Shown here: positions 1-15,187 of the stretch, one piece after another
Numbering within the stretch: the stretch's first letter is position 1
Layout of the letters: every line of letters begins with the position of its first letter
Source: Atrina japonica
Lineage: Eukaryota > Mollusca > Bivalvia > Pterioida > Pinnidae
Length of the DNA: 64,000 bases
Assembly: GCA_030159075.1 (NCBI GenBank)
Contig: BROG01000464.1
Coordinates: forward strand, 124,001 to 188,000
Reading direction: 5' to 3'
Position numbers and translations under genes: made by a program
Notes under the pieces: model-generated
Database searches by the model: none
Told to the model about the DNA's origin: nothing
What the model saw: only the letters and a program-made list of their open reading frames with translations

Positions 1-43
1 TATTGGGAATATAGCCAAACTATTTCGCTGTGCAAATGATTTC

Positions 44-1697
44 TACTGTACAGACGATAAAACTGTACAGAAAATTCCACTGTTCATACGATAACACTGT
101 ACAGAAAATACCACTGTACAGAATATAACACTGTACAGATAATTCAACTGTACAAAAGATAACACTGTACAGAAAATTTCACTGTACAGACGATAACACT
201 GTACAGACGATAACACTGTACAGAAAATTCCACTGTACAGAAGATAGCACTGTACAGAAAATTCCACTGTACAGAAGATAGCACTGTACAGACAATTCCA
301 CTGTTCAGAAGATAGCACTGTACAAACAATTCCACTGTACAGAAGATAGCACTGCACAGAGAATTCCACTGTACAGAAGATAGCACTGTACAGAAAATTC
401 CACTGTACAGAAGATAGCACTGTACAGAAAACTCCACTGTACAGAAGATAGCACTGTACAGAGAATTCCACTGTACAAAAGATAACACGGTACAGAAAAT
501 TCCACTGTACAGACGATTACACTGTACAGAAAATTCCACTGTACAGACGATAGCACTGTACAGAGAATTCCACTGTAATGACGATTACACTGTACAGAAA
601 ATTCCACTGTACAGACGATAGCACTGTACAGAGAATTTCACTGTACTAAACATTACACTGTACAGGGAATTCCACTGTACAAACGATACACTGTACAGAG
701 AATTCCACTGTGCAGAGGATAACATTGTACAGACGATAACACTGTACAGAAAATTTTACTGTACAGAAGATAACACTGTACAGAAAATGTTACTGTACAG
801 AAGATAACACTGTACAGAGAATTCCACTGTACAAAAAACACTGTACAGAGAATTCCACTGTACAGACGATAACATTGTACAGAAAATTCCACTGTTCAGA
901 AGATAACACTGTACAGAAACTTTGACTCGTTAGAAGATAGCACTGTACACAAAAAATCACTGTATAGAACATAACACTGTACAAAAAATCCACTGTACAA
1001 ACGATAACATTGTACAGAAAATTTCACTGTAGAGTAGATAGCATTGTACAGAAAATTCCACTGTACAGTAGATAGCATTGTACAGAAAATTCCACTGTAC
1101 AGAAGATAGCACTGTACAGAAAATTCCACTGTACAGAAGATAGCACTGTACAGACAATTTCACTGTACAGAAGATAACACTGTACAGAAAATTCCACTGT
1201 ACAGAAGATAACACTGTACAGAAAATTCCACTGTACAGAAGATAGCACTGTACAGAAAATTTCACTGTACAGAAGATAGCACTGAACAGAGAATTCCACT
1301 GTACGGAAGATAACACTGAACAGAGAATTCCACTGTACAGAAGATAACACTGCACAGAACATAACACTGTACAGAAAATTCCACTGTACAGAACATAACA
1401 CTGTACAGAAAATTTCACTGTATAGAACATAACACTGTACAGAAAATTTCACTATATATAAGATAGCTCTGTACAGAAAATTCCATTGTACAGACGATAG
1501 CACTGTACAAAATATTCCACTGTACAGAAAATTCCACTATACAGAAGATAGCACTGTACAGACAATTCAACTGTTCAAAAGAATACACTGTACAGAGAAT
1601 TCCACTGTACAGACGATAACACTGTACAGAAAATTCCACTGTACAGAAGAATACACTGTACAGAGAATTCCGCTGAACAGACGATTCCACTGTACCT
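44..1697. repeat. 17-bp minisatellite with dimeric organisation
   Basis: About 95-100 tandem copies of a 17-bp unit CACTGTACAGAAAATTC. Two variants alternate, ending AAAATTC (A) and AAGATAG or ACGATAA (B), which gives a 34-bp higher-order unit over much of the array. Every intact unit holds the 8-bp palindrome CTGTACAG. Because 17 is not a multiple of three and units lack stops, all minus frames stay open for long stretches. These are repeat artefacts, not genes. Confidence 0.95.
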
Positions 1698-1710
1698 ATG
1701 ATTTCACTTC

Positions 1711-2061
1711 AATACGTTTCCACTATTCCGACTATACCACTTTTAAACAAGTGATTCAATATTTCAGATTAAATACAAAGCAAGATGATTATGTTTACAA
1801 ATGTCTATACATATGATATCTAATTGATAAAATGAATTACACGCGACAGTAAACATTACAAGAACATTTCAATTACGGGATATTTTGATCACAAAATGCT
1901 TAAGTTCTGACGTAATACCAATACACATAAGATATAAAAACATTACAAAAGATTACATTTATAGAAAATAGTGATGTCAAAATGTTTTACTAGATATTAA
2001 TATACAGATACATGAGATGATCAACATTTCAAGTTACTTTCACTTGTGAAATATTGTGATA
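1711..2061. other. AT-rich spacer, nothing recognised
   Basis: Lies between two minisatellites. No gene, repeat or RNA signal seen. Confidence 0.6.
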
Positions 2062-3344
2062 TCATATTACTTGGTGTTTGATGTAGCAAATGTGGTGATC
2101 TCATATTGCTTGGCATTCGATGTAGCAAATGTGGTGATCTTATATTGCTTGCCTTTGATGTAGCAAATGTGATGATATCATATTGCTTGGCGTTTGATGT
2201 AGCAAATGTGGTGATCGCATATTGCTTGGCATTCGATGTAGCAAATGTGGTGATCTTATATTGCTTGCCTTTGATGTAGCAAATGTGGTGGTATCATATT
2301 GCTTGGCGTTTGATGTAGCAAATGTGGTGATCTCATATTGCTTGGCATTCGATGTAGCAAATGTGGTGATCTCATATTGCTTGGCGTTTGATATAGCGAA
2401 CGTGGTGATCTCATATTGCTTGGCGTTTGATGTAGCAAACGTGGTGATCTCATATTGCTTGGCTTTTGATGTAGCAAATGTGGTGATCTCATATTGCTTG
2501 CCTTTGATGTAGCAAATGTGGTGATCTCATATTGCTTGGCGTCTGATGTAGCAAATGTGGTGATCTCATATTGCTTGGCGTTTGATATAGCAAATGTGGT
2601 GATCACATATTGCTTGGCGTTTGATGTAGCAAATGTCAGATCTCATATTGCTTGGCTTTCGATGTAGCAAATGTGGTGATCTTATATTGCTTGCCTTTGA
2701 TGTAGCAAATGTGGTGATCACATATTGCTTGGCGTTTGATGTAGCAAATGTCAGACCTCATATTGCTTGGCTTTCGATGTAGCAAATGTGGTGATATCAT
2801 ATTGCTTGGCGTTTGATGTAGCAAATGTGGTGATCTCATATTGCTTGGCGATTGATGTAGCAAATGTGGTGACATCATATTGCTTGCCTTTGATGTTGCA
2901 AATGTGATCCTATATTGCTTGGCTATCGATGTAGCAAATGTGGTGATTCCATATTGCTTGGGTTTCGATGAAGCAAATGTTGTGTTGACACAATGCTTGG
3001 CGTTTGATGTAGCAAATGTGGTGATCTTATATTGCTTAGCGTTTGAGGTAGCAAATGTGGTGATCTCATATGTTTGGCGTTTGAGGTAGGAAATGTGGCG
3101 ATCTCATATTGCTTGGCGATTGATGTAGCAAATGTTGTGATCTCATATTACTTGGTGTTTGATGTAGCAAATGTGGTGATCTCATATTGTTTGGCGTTTG
3201 AGGTAGGAAATGTGGTGATCTCATATTGCTTGGCGTTTGATGTAACAAATGTTTTGATCTCATATTACTTGGTGTTTGATGTAGCAAATGTGCTGAACTC
3301 ATATTGCTTGCCTTTCGATTTAGCAAATATTCATGCGAGGTGGT
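2062..3344. repeat. 39-bp minisatellite
   Basis: About 33 tandem copies of a 39-bp unit containing TTGCTTGGCGTTTGATGTAG and CAAATGTGGTGATCTCATA. The unit is 13 codons, so frames such as AFDVANVVISYCL repeat without stops. Frequent 38-bp units (loss of one G in GCTTGGC) shift the frame, which argues against coding. Confidence 0.95.
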
Positions 3345-4057
3345 GACATATAAAACAAATCAATCCACGTGGTGTAGTTCTTACAATCGTTATATTATGG
3401 TTATATATGGATATAATACATTATAATACAAAATCCCAACCCACAAACTTTTTGATATTTTTGTAGTAAAATATAACAAGTGAGAAACTAAAATGGAAGC
3501 TATTTTGTCTATTTTAAGTATGATCTAACGGAAAGCAGTCCAGTCTTAAAATATGTTTTGAGTATTTTTTGTATAATATGATATTTTAATCTAAATTCGA
3601 AGGCTATTGAATGCAATACCATAATTGTATTCTCTTTTATTGTAAACTATTTTAAGGTATGAAATACAGGTTATGGCAACACTACACGAAAACCTGCACA
3701 ACTTTTAAAAATGTCTTAACACATTTCATTGATTTTGAAATGAAGTTGGACGCCTGTTTAAATGGATATTAATGACTGTGAATCGCAGTTTTAGTGTCAC
3801 CTAATTCCTAAACACATCACATTTATTTTCATTCCAGTTTTATTACTTTTCTTCGAATGACATGAAGAATTGTGATCTGAGCTATGTGATCCTGGAATTC
3901 AAAAATCTAAACTTTTAATGGATTTTGCTGGTTCAAGGAAATGTAAATTAAAAAAAAAAAACATTTAGAGATATCTTAAAATGTACTCACAACATTAATG
4001 TTTTTAAAGTAATAATGATCTATTTAAATCAACATTTAACTGCGGCAAATTAGAACG
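3345..4057. other. AT-rich intergenic DNA, nothing recognised
   Basis: No supported gene or repeat apart from short A-runs. Confidence 0.5.
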
Positions 4058-4388
4058 GTGTTGATAAAACTGCTACTACTAAAACTAGTGTTATTACTAT
4101 TATTGCTACTACTACTGCTATTTTTATTTTTATTATTATTACTACTGCTACTACTACTGCTATTATTATTTTTACTATTATTACTACTGCTACTACTATT
4201 GCTATCATCATTTTTATCATTATTTCTATTATTTATACTACTGCTATTATTATTATTATTATCATCATTTCTATTATTATTGTTAATACTACTAATGCAA
4301 TATCATTAATATCATTACTATTATTCTTGCTATTACTACTGCTATTAGTATTATTATTATTATTATTATTATTTTATTATTATTATTA

Positions 4389-4436
<48 letters not shown>

Positions 4437-4490
4437 TGCTATTACTATTATCATTATTATTACAACTATTACTACTACTACCGCTATTAT
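4058..4490. repeat. ATT/ACT trinucleotide microsatellite
   Basis: Interrupted (ATT)n, (ACT)n and (GCT) array, about 430 bp. Long Leu/Ile-only frames are artefacts. Confidence 0.95.
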
Positions 4491-5828
4491 ATGTAACAAC
4501 GTTAAGATAGTATTCCTTTAACACTCGTGGATTTTTTGCTTTTGTTTTTTGTTTTTGTTTGTTTTTTGTTTTGACAAACACAAATTCCAATAGATAACAA
4601 AAATTTATTACAATATATTTAAATTCCATAGAACGTAACCCGGATTTAATAATGCATTATTCGATAAAACTATACTGTTTTAACATCTATAAAATTATTT
4701 AACATTCGCGGTGTCTATTGGGATAAATTCCAATGAAATACATAAAATCCAATAAAAAGCTCAAATGACTGGCTAACTGGAATTAAAAAAATTGATGGCA
4801 AGAGCGGCAAATTAAAGATATAAGTTTTGAAATTCACAATGTAAACAGGCTATGGGTCCAGAAACTACCATGACCTTTATGATTACAAGACGCCTATCTG
4901 TCAAATTGTCATAAAACTTCAACATCTAAATCATATTTACTAGCTGAAATAGTTTGTAATATATATCAAGTATGACTATGTTAACAAGAGGACGTAAACA
5001 AGATCGAAGTAAAAAAAAAAAGTCAACAACAGACAAGAAAAATGTCCGCTTGAACGGTAGGTAACCTTGTCAATTTACGCGACAACGTATAATAACACAT
5101 TCCCCTAACTGTATGAAGTAAATGCATATATAATAAGTCTCTGTACTTCAATATGAAATAATGTCAATTACGAACTAGTTATACGAAGCTTTTGAATGGG
5201 TCAAGTCGTTGAACCACAGCTTCTCATGTACAACTCATTTAAATCTAAGTCACATAGTATCCATTTGTCTACATTTTGATTATGGAAAAAATATTTCAAT
5301 ATGTTACAGATAACTATTGTTTGACGCCAAAATCTAATAAAGATATAATAAAAAGTGAGGAAAATATCATAGGAAAGCAGTAATTGGTATACCGTAGAAC
5401 CAATGTCCTCTAATGAAAATAACAATAATAAAAATACAACTGTAAGAGAGCTCTATATTTCCATTACATTGGTTGTATCGGAAGGGAATGACTGAATAAT
5501 TTGCAACTCGTGTGAAATACGCGTGGTTTCCTTCTGTGAATGTACAAGTCAGGAATGAACCGATGGTTAAATTAGCCGTGCATTTACTTTCTATCTACAT
5601 TTATTCATCCTGAGTGATGATTTGCGTCAGATTGCTGCATCGATTGATCAATATCTCAAGTCGTAAGGTTTTTCATTTGCAACCAAATGCAATTGCTAGA
5701 AGTCAAATGCCAGGATAATTTTTCAGACTTTTCATCACCTATTGTCCAGGACTTTTCTCGTTTTTCAATTCATCAACTTTGAATGCTGGAATATATGGGG
5801 ATATTGAGTTGTATGTAATGATAAAGTA
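4491..5828. other. AT-rich intergenic DNA, nothing recognised
   Basis: Contains a T/G-rich run near 4530-4575 only. No gene or transposon supported. Confidence 0.5.
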
Positions 5829-5896
5829 TCAGAAGCACACACACAGGCACACATGCAAATACACACATGCGCACATACACACACACACACACACAT
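5829..5896. repeat. CA-rich microsatellite
   Basis: Imperfect CACACA with GCA interruptions, then a purer (CA)n ending near 5895. Confidence 0.9.
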
Positions 5897-6587
5897 TTTT
5901 CTATATAACACGGATGTATTATTCCTCTTTCCTTAGTTCATTTTCAAACCTAGCTTTTGTAAACCTGTATATTTTTGGGATTAATTATATGATTTGTAAT
6001 GCAAAGTATTTCACATCATGTTCATTCATGTGAAAAGAGAGGGAGAGTAATTATCGATGTAACTGCGTTGATTTAATTGATCACGTAGTGGGGGAGTTTG
6101 CATATTATCAACGGATAATTCACAAAAAATGATCTGCATTCTAACATTTCTTTGTGTACAGAATACCATTTGTCTTTTACCTTTGATATCATCCGATGTC
6201 AAATTATTTTTATCCTCGTGCATGTAACAAAATGCATAATTGAATGTTAAAGTGAACGTGTAACAGAGACCATGGATTATCCATATATTAATATATCAAA
6301 ACAATAAAATGTCAATACTATGTCACAAAACATTTTATTGGGAAGAAATACTTTCTGAAATTTCCACTGAGTAGAGGGCCATTAATCCAAGTCCAAGAAG
6401 TTTGTAGGACGATGTATACATTGCAACATAGGAATTGATAAACTATTGAAGCCTCATCCTGAGTGTAATGTTTGTATTGTCAAAATAATACAGTTAAAGT
6501 GTGCTATTGAAGAAGTTAGCAAGATTCTCGTTCTCCTTCGCCAGACCTACTTCCCTCGACATCAACATACTAGATCTGACTATTAAT
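5897..6587. other. Intergenic, nothing recognised
   Basis: No supported feature on either strand. Confidence 0.5.
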
Positions 6588-6763
6588 ACAGTGAAACCTC
6601 ACTATTAAAACAGCGAAAGGACTGCCTTAGCAAGATGGTCTCATAAATGAGACTCTGGTCTCATTTAATAATTATTTGAAATTCTCAAAGAACTAAGTTT
6701 GTGTGGTCTTGACTGCAAAGTTGTCTCATTAGTGAGGTGGTATTTACTTGAGTTTCAACTGCA
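6588..6763. mobile_element. Putative pogo/mariner-like MITE
   Basis: Left end TACAGTGAAACCTCACTATT is matched in inverse by the right part (TAGTGAGGT...GAGTTTCAACTG). At about 175 bp with no coding capacity, it looks like a non-autonomous Tc1/mariner-type element. The right TIR contains an insertion and the TA duplication is not clear on that side. Confidence 0.45.
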
Positions 6764-6904
6764 CCTATCAAATAAAGTAAAATTCGATTATAACGAAAAA
6801 CTTTGTAAAGGTAGAACAAAATGAAATGAAAGTCAGACAACGTTCGAATTTATTCAGATGTTACCTGTGTAAAACATTGGTATCTTGACCATAACACAGC
6901 ATCG

Positions 6905-7205
6905 ACAAAGCAACAACTACAACTGCAACAACAACAGCAGCAACAACAACAACAACAGCAACAACAACAACAACAACAATTACTACTACTGCTACAACAA
7001 CATCTACAATAACAACAACAACTACTACTACTACAACTGCAGAAACAACAGCAACAACTACAACAGCAACAACACCAGCAGCAACAATAACAACAACTAC
7101 AACTAGTATGACAACAATAACAACAACAACAATAACAACTACAACTACTACTACGACAACAGCAATAACAACTACAACAACAACAGCAACAACTACAATG
7201 ACAAA
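6905..7205. repeat. CAA/CAG/CTA trinucleotide microsatellite
   Basis: About 300 bp of (CAA)n with CAG, ACT and CAT interruptions. Poly-Asn or poly-Cys frames are artefacts. Confidence 0.95.
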
Positions 7206-7676
7206 ACAAGTATTGTATTGGTTGAGGATTTCAAAACATAAATGACTATACTTTTTTTTTTTAATAATTTCTTACCTGGTACCGAGATACCCGTTTCTAC
7301 GTAAATCATTTTTGTGCTTTGCTTTACAAATTGTAGTAAAAATTTCCAAAAAATAAAAATAAAATAAATTAGTTGATAACAGAAATATACTAAATATAAT
7401 ATTTGGTGATATCACCTCGGTCACTATTGGATTTCAGGTCAATATTACACCATATTCATCCACTCAAAAGTCCATAACTGTTTTATCATATAAATATTTA
7501 GATACATGTATATATACTAATCCTACAATTTAAGTAGCAATCAGAGTAATTCCAATAGTGTAAAAGGGAATTTCCATATTCTATTTTTAGAAATGATATT
7601 CACTGGTTTTCCATAGAATACGTAGATATCTTTTGAAGGGTTAAATACCGACTTATCCAATCAGAAACCGTTTAAT
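7206..7676. other. AT-rich intergenic DNA
   Basis: Includes GATATCACCTCGG (about 7408), loosely inverse to CCTCCGAGGTATC at about 7791. The two could mark the ends of a roughly 390-bp element surrounding the hairpin at 7677-7768, but this is weak. Confidence 0.35.
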
Positions 7677-7768
7677 AATCAGTTCAGATTTAGGTCAATA
7701 TCACATATTATCAACCGTTTTTTCATTTATATAATAATATGTGATATTGACCTAAATCTGAACTGATT
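7677..7768. repeat. Perfect 35-bp inverted repeat with 22-nt loop
   Basis: Arms 7677-7711 and 7734-7768 are exact reverse complements (AATCAGTTCAGATTTAGGTC begins the left arm). No protein overlaps. It could be the core of a MITE or a hairpin transcript. Confidence 0.9.
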
Positions 7769-9199
<1,431 letters not shown>

Positions 9200-9320
9200 T
9201 CACTTGTACCTAAGCTGATCCCATGAGAAAGTTTGCCAATTTACTTACGGAAAGGCGATGCCCCCCCCCCCCTGAGTACGTTGTATCCGGGCTCTCCGGC
9301 CACCTTCATATGACTAAAAA
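9200..9320 (+). mobile_element. SINE 3'-domain fragment (family S1)
   Basis: CCTAAGCTGATC, then AGAAAGTTTGCCAATTTACT and CCACCTTCATATGACT, parallels the copies at 37.2, 51.5 and 23.0 kb. A C11-type run at about 9260 is internal. The tRNA-like head is absent or unrecognisable. Confidence 0.6.
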
Positions 9321-9861
9321 TATTCAGATTTTCCCCAAATAATTGATAAGTCGAAAATTGTAGTTCTTTTTTGCTTGAGACCGTACTTGAATGTTACCCG
9401 ATTTAGATTTCCTATCTCGTTCGACGTCTTCGTTCACCTGTCTGTGTTGAGTTTCACTCATTAATTATTTTTAAAACCATAAATCATATTATGATGATGT
9501 CTAATTATGGACGAAATGTGTTTTGAAAATAAATGAGAATTTATTGAATATATTGATCATATACCGCTGTATTGTACCACACATCAGTCAATGAAGAATT
9601 TATTTGTGAATTAAGTGCGTTTTGTCTGAATCAAGAGAAAATAAATATATAAAGAGAATCAAACCAGAAAATGACAGAATTATACAAATAAACTGTGTTT
9701 GTTTAAAAGCAGCCCACAAAATAATTGGCACGAGAGACCATTTTATTCAGGATGAAATGTCACGAAACCAAAAGGAGATGCATTTGATCGATAAACTAAT
9801 TATTTTTATTGCGATCGTTTTTAATATCCAACGATAAATTGGTGTTCATATATCTTTCAGC
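9321..9861. other. Intergenic, nothing recognised
   Basis: A 71-codon open frame at 9622-9837 has no recognisable family and no supporting splice context. Confidence 0.5.
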
Positions 9862-10378
9862 GACAGTAGAGAAATTAAGAACTCTGATGTACGACAAACC
9901 CGACGATTTCGACTTTAACATCGTAACATTTAATGAGTAATATCCCTTCCACAATCACCTACATATGGTATTTATATCTTACAAATGATCCGATATGCCA
10001 GTGCGTGTTCCACATATGAACATTTCATATACAGAGGTTGATTTTTTACTGACAAGTTATTGTCACGGGAATATGGACAACCGTGTTTGATGTCAACATT
10101 TCGGTCCGTATACTGACCTTGTTTGCGATTACTCCGTTTTAATAAATGGAATATTGAGTTATTTGTTCGATAGCGGTTGTTGAGTCGTCTGTACTAATTG
10201 TAACGAGCATTTATTCCTGACTTATGTCATTTGAATTTGACTGTGGACTAATGGAGGGTGTGACCGATTCCACCTCTGAATTCCAAGAGGTCTGTGTTTG
10301 TTCAATATTCACTAGATTACTGTATGTATCCTGGACATCCCGAAGATTTATACTTTGGTATCTGATATTTTTATGTTT
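9862..10378 (+). mobile_element. Retroelement remnant: degenerate RT end plus 3' tail
   Basis: On the + strand, a decayed frame beginning near MYDKPDDFDF and continuing with stops through a region homologous to the RT end at 16.3-16.5 kb, then the shared tail, ending ATACTTTGGTATCTGATA. It has several frameshifts and stops and is non-functional. Confidence 0.75.
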
Positions 10379-11261
10379 AAAACACTAAATTTTGTCTGTT
10401 TTGTAAGAAGGATCGACTATTTATCGAAATAATTTTTACTTATTGCGTAATGGAATTTCAATTATACGGCGAAACCGAGGTGCAGGGGAGATCTTGATAC
10501 CCGCAACCAAATATCCCACGGAGTCTGAATCCGTTCTTTACAATCTATGTAACAACTGATTGTCAAACCAATATTCCACACATTCGGTTATCATAGTCAC
10601 ATTTGTATTTCTGTTACGTTGCAGAGCTTATAATTCTGCCATCTCCAATAATGTTTATTACTGACACCGATACATGAACTTTAACATTTAATATCAAATG
10701 TTAAGACTGCACATGCCCCTTTAAAATTGATAGATTTGATGCTCGCCTCGTTTCAGCAATTAGTAACTTAAAAATGATTTGTCGGAATGTGATCGTCACA
10801 TGGGAAAACGTGGAAAGATAATTTCAGTAATAAAAACATTCGATAGAAAGAAACTTTGTTATTCATCAGAAAATGTTAGGTCAGAGTCTCTGCCTAGTGA
10901 AGATTATATTTCTGCCTAGTGAAGATTATCTTTTTGAAGATTTTTTTTCCGGAGGCTTAGTTTCATTTTATGACTGTTTCTGTTTTGTGTCCATACACTC
11001 ATTAATTCCGCGAAAATATAGTGTTTACAACATGAGAGGTCACATTTTGTACACCTAACGTTACGCTTAGAGTGAAATGAGCCTAGCGGTCTGATGCTTG
11101 AATAAGAAAGTTGTTTTGCAATTGATAATTGAAAGTAAGTCATGAAAAGATGCATATATATATATATATTTATATTACTTTGCAAATTATAGGGTTGAAA
11201 ATTAAAGAGTTGGGGTCAGATGAGAATAGAAAACAGTTATAACCTATGAATTTATAAAAGT
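10379..11261. other. Intergenic, nothing recognised
   Basis: Includes a short direct duplication of TCTGCCTAGTGAAGATTAT near 10889-10929. No gene supported. Confidence 0.5.
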
Positions 11262-11660
11262 ACCAGATACCAAAGTCAGGAGGTTCACAAGACAAATCCG
11301 ATGAATATTCGACAAACACGGATCTCTGAAAATACAGGATCAGGAGACTAGGGATAAGTAAGCATCCCTGGTCACACCCACCACGAGTTCAAAGTCAAAT
11401 TCAAATAAAATACAGGATCAGGAGACTAGGGATAAGTAAGCATCCCTGGTCACACCCACCTCGAGTTCAAAGTCAAATTTAAATAAAATAATGGAGGAAT
11501 TAATTCTCGTAAAGATGACTCAACAATCACTTTCAAACATGCGGCTCAAAGTTTTATCTACTGTATTATTGTAATTGCAAACAAGATTATTATATCGATC
11601 GTAAATTTGCGAAATATTGACATTTTGACGCTTGTCCTGATATCCATGTGACAAGTGAAA
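11262..11660 (-). mobile_element. Retroelement 3' tail fragment with internal 78-bp duplication
   Basis: Minus-strand copy of the shared tail, with terminus AGATACCAAAG on the + strand at its left end. A 78-bp block at 11333-11410 is repeated at 11411-11488 with few differences. The far end reaches the decayed RT C-terminal region. Confidence 0.7.
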
Positions 11661-12675
11661 TTCTGAAGTATAAAAACAAAGCCAACCTATATTTTTTATT
11701 GTTACAGGACACTGAATTGACTAAGATTTAATAAAACATTGGTGTGACAATTGCCTTAAGTCTGGAGAATTAACATTGAGGACTATGGGAAAATATTTGG
11801 TTGTGATTTTCTTTGCCATGTACTCAATAATAAAATTGTATGTCTTGGATTAATTGGACGAGACTAAAGACAGATCAGTGTCTCAGTAGGAGGCAAAAGT
11901 GAGATAACCCTCAATACATCGACATACTTCCTTAGTAAGTCATATTTTGTTGCTCCTTACTCATAGTAGGTGATGTCTCTACATACGGAAATCTACGATA
12001 AAAATGAAGAAGAAATCGGTGAATTTTATTTGATTAATGAAAAACATGTATAGAGAACTGATTGGTATGTTGGCATGGTGATTATAATTTCATAATACAA
12101 AATGTTACAAACTTTTCCCAGGACACAAATTGAATTTCAGTAGTTATATATTCCACAATGTAGAACAACTGTTATCTGTTCTGTTATTATTTAATTCATT
12201 GATAACGCGAATAATGGCGCTTCAGAGAAAACAATTACAAGGCAAACATTTAACACAATAGAGAATGAAATGGAGACGTCTACAAACTGTAATAATTTTG
12301 CATTATATCATATTCCAGTGTTTGAGTACAGAGGTAAACATGCCATTGATCATGTTGTCAGTCTTGTGTAAATACAGAGTCGTCTAAATGTTTGAATGGG
12401 TTGATAGCTTCAACAAGTGCGTTGTTTGATTGACAGCGCCATCCTTGTTAAAGCAGCATGTTAAGATAAGGTGTTCATTTCCGATCATTCTAAATACGAA
12501 ATCTCTACAGCATTCATTAGCAATTTTTCAAAATGTAAACACATTGGGGTAAATAGAATAAAATCTACTAATTTCTATATGAACCTTGGAGTACGTTATA
12601 ACGAATTCGAAAAAATCACACAACCATCGGATTGATTGTGTAAGAAAACATGATAAAGGCAAGTATTATAATCGA
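11661..12675. other. Intergenic, nothing recognised
   Basis: AT-rich with no supported gene, repeat or RNA. Confidence 0.5.
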
Positions 12676-12792
12676 AACAACAAAACAACAACAACAACAT
12701 CACCAACACCAACAGCACAAACAACTACAGCAACAGCAGCAACAATAACAGCAACAACAGCAGCATTAACAACAACAAAAGTCACAACAATG
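12676..12792. repeat. CAA/CAG trinucleotide microsatellite
   Basis: Imperfect (CAA)n/(CAG)n, about 115 bp. Confidence 0.9.
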
Positions 12793-12920
12793 TAGTATGA
12801 GCCACTTTACAGACCGTTAGACATTCAGGCATAAATTCCGATTAAACTTGCGGGAATTACTTTAGTAATAAGTAGAATAGTTTACATTACGACGCCGGTT
12901 ATAAACAATATATAAATAAG

Positions 12921-13275
<355 letters not shown>

Positions 13276-13420
13276 TGTACATGATTTTGACACCTGATCA
13301 TCTTAACATCAAACTATCATGCATTGGTATATGAATATACATGTGTTGCTATACACTGCAAAGTAGACACAAATTTTCTTGTGATTTTTGTCAACCTGGA
13401 ACCAAAGGTCACCTGTCTTA

Positions 13421-13555
<135 letters not shown>

Positions 13556-14002
13556 GCAAGACAGTGTAGCATATTTCGCTTCTGATGATCTATTATCATA
13601 TTATATTATGCAGATCTCTCAAATTTCCAGGAAACACGAAACTACACAAATATTGTTTAACATGAAGCAGAGTTGTATTGTTTGTTTGCAATGTCCGGTG
13701 TTGCGTACGTTTTGTACAATTCTGTGCTTTACACGTACTACCCAACTAAACAATGAAAGTGATATTGATAATTGATAAATTTGCATTTCTTTATTGAAGA
13801 ACAAACTTTAATCTGTTATGAGAAAAAAAAATTCGATTTATTGTAAAGAGATTATCCCAGCTACAAATAGAGCCAGATTTTAGTATTATAAGTTTATAAC
13901 TTATTCATGAAAGATAAAAGCTTACTGCGGGACGTTTGTCTCAAGGTAATACGTAAATAAATCAAATCAATATTTGTCAAAGAAAACATTCTGTGTAAGT
14001 CA

Positions 14003-14003
<1 letters not shown>
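13556..14003. other. Intergenic, nothing recognised
   Basis: No supported feature. Confidence 0.5.

Positions 14004-14087
<84 letters not shown>
14004..14087. repeat. (TA)n microsatellite
   Basis: About 84 bp of pure TA. Confidence 0.95.
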
Positions 14088-14092
<5 letters not shown>

Positions 14093-14676
14093 AATAACTG
14101 CGTAGGTCACAATGTCAACGACCGCCCAAACTGATATACCGTCGGTTCCAAATTTAAAACCTTGACAGTAACCACTTGTGTTGGTCATTTGATACAGCAT
14201 TCTACACTCGTTAGCTGAAGATACCGGGTTCTTTTCAAATACTTTTTGTAACTTTTTAGTGACTTTTTTTTTCGCCAAAACTTGGCATTCCAAGTGAGAG
14301 TTACGAGTCTATTGGATGGAAACTGAGGATCTGTGTCACACTAGATGTGCTACATAAAGAACACTAACTGTATTGGTGTCAGTACATACCATAGTGTACA
14401 AATATGCACTTTATGTAAAACCATATAAGCAAACATTCTTGGCTTAATGTGAAAATCAATAAATTGAATTTTGACCTAAATTTTTCATTCACTTTAATAT
14501 TCTCTTGACACAAGATGCAGAAGTTAGATAAGAACTACATACAATGGAAGAATGATGCATTTTAACGCTTTTAATTTGTTTAATTTTTTAAGTTTAATTT
14601 CTAGTTTCATATTACATTTTGCTATAAAATCATTTCAAACAAAATTACAAATTTCCCAAACTAAAATCTTGAAATG

Positions 14677-14679
<3 letters not shown>
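14088..14679. other. Intergenic, nothing recognised
   Basis: The minus-strand frame running out of the TA array (14000-14293) has no recognisable family. Confidence 0.5.
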
Positions 14680-14711
<32 letters not shown>

Positions 14712-14806
14712 GCAACAATAATAATAATAATAATAATAATAACAACAACAATAATAATAATAATAATAATAATAACAATAATAATAATAATAATAATAAC
14801 AACAAC

Positions 14807-14841
<35 letters not shown>

Positions 14842-14845
14842 CAAC

Positions 14846-14907
<62 letters not shown>

Positions 14908-14940
14908 TAATAATAATAATAATGATAATAATAATAACAA

Positions 14941-14980
<40 letters not shown>

Positions 14981-14997
14981 GCAATAATGATAATAAC

Positions 14998-15045
<48 letters not shown>
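14680..15045. repeat. CAA/TAA/ATG trinucleotide microsatellite
   Basis: (CAA)n, then alternating (TAA)n and (CAA)n blocks, then about 15 copies of ATG, 365 bp in all. Confidence 0.97.
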
Positions 15046-15048
<3 letters not shown>

Positions 15049-15187
15049 TTAATGACAGAGATGACAGTGATGATACTACCCAATTTGATACGTATCATTA
15101 CACAAATTAATCATTGATATCATTTTTCAAGACTGTATAGAAATAGAAGACTAGAACACATTTCTTTCTACAATCGGATCTATTTCT

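Noticed and set aside
44..1697. Long open minus-strand frames and a CRISPR-like regular pattern
   Set aside because: Frames come from a 17-bp stop-free unit. There are no unique spacers between repeats, and the context is eukaryotic, so neither genes nor CRISPR.
2222..2606. A repeat protein (AFDVANVVISYCL units)
   Set aside because: 38-bp units shift the frame repeatedly, and there is no start context, signal or splice site.
4058..4520. Poly-Leu and poly-Ile proteins
   Set aside because: Translation of an ATT/ACT microsatellite.
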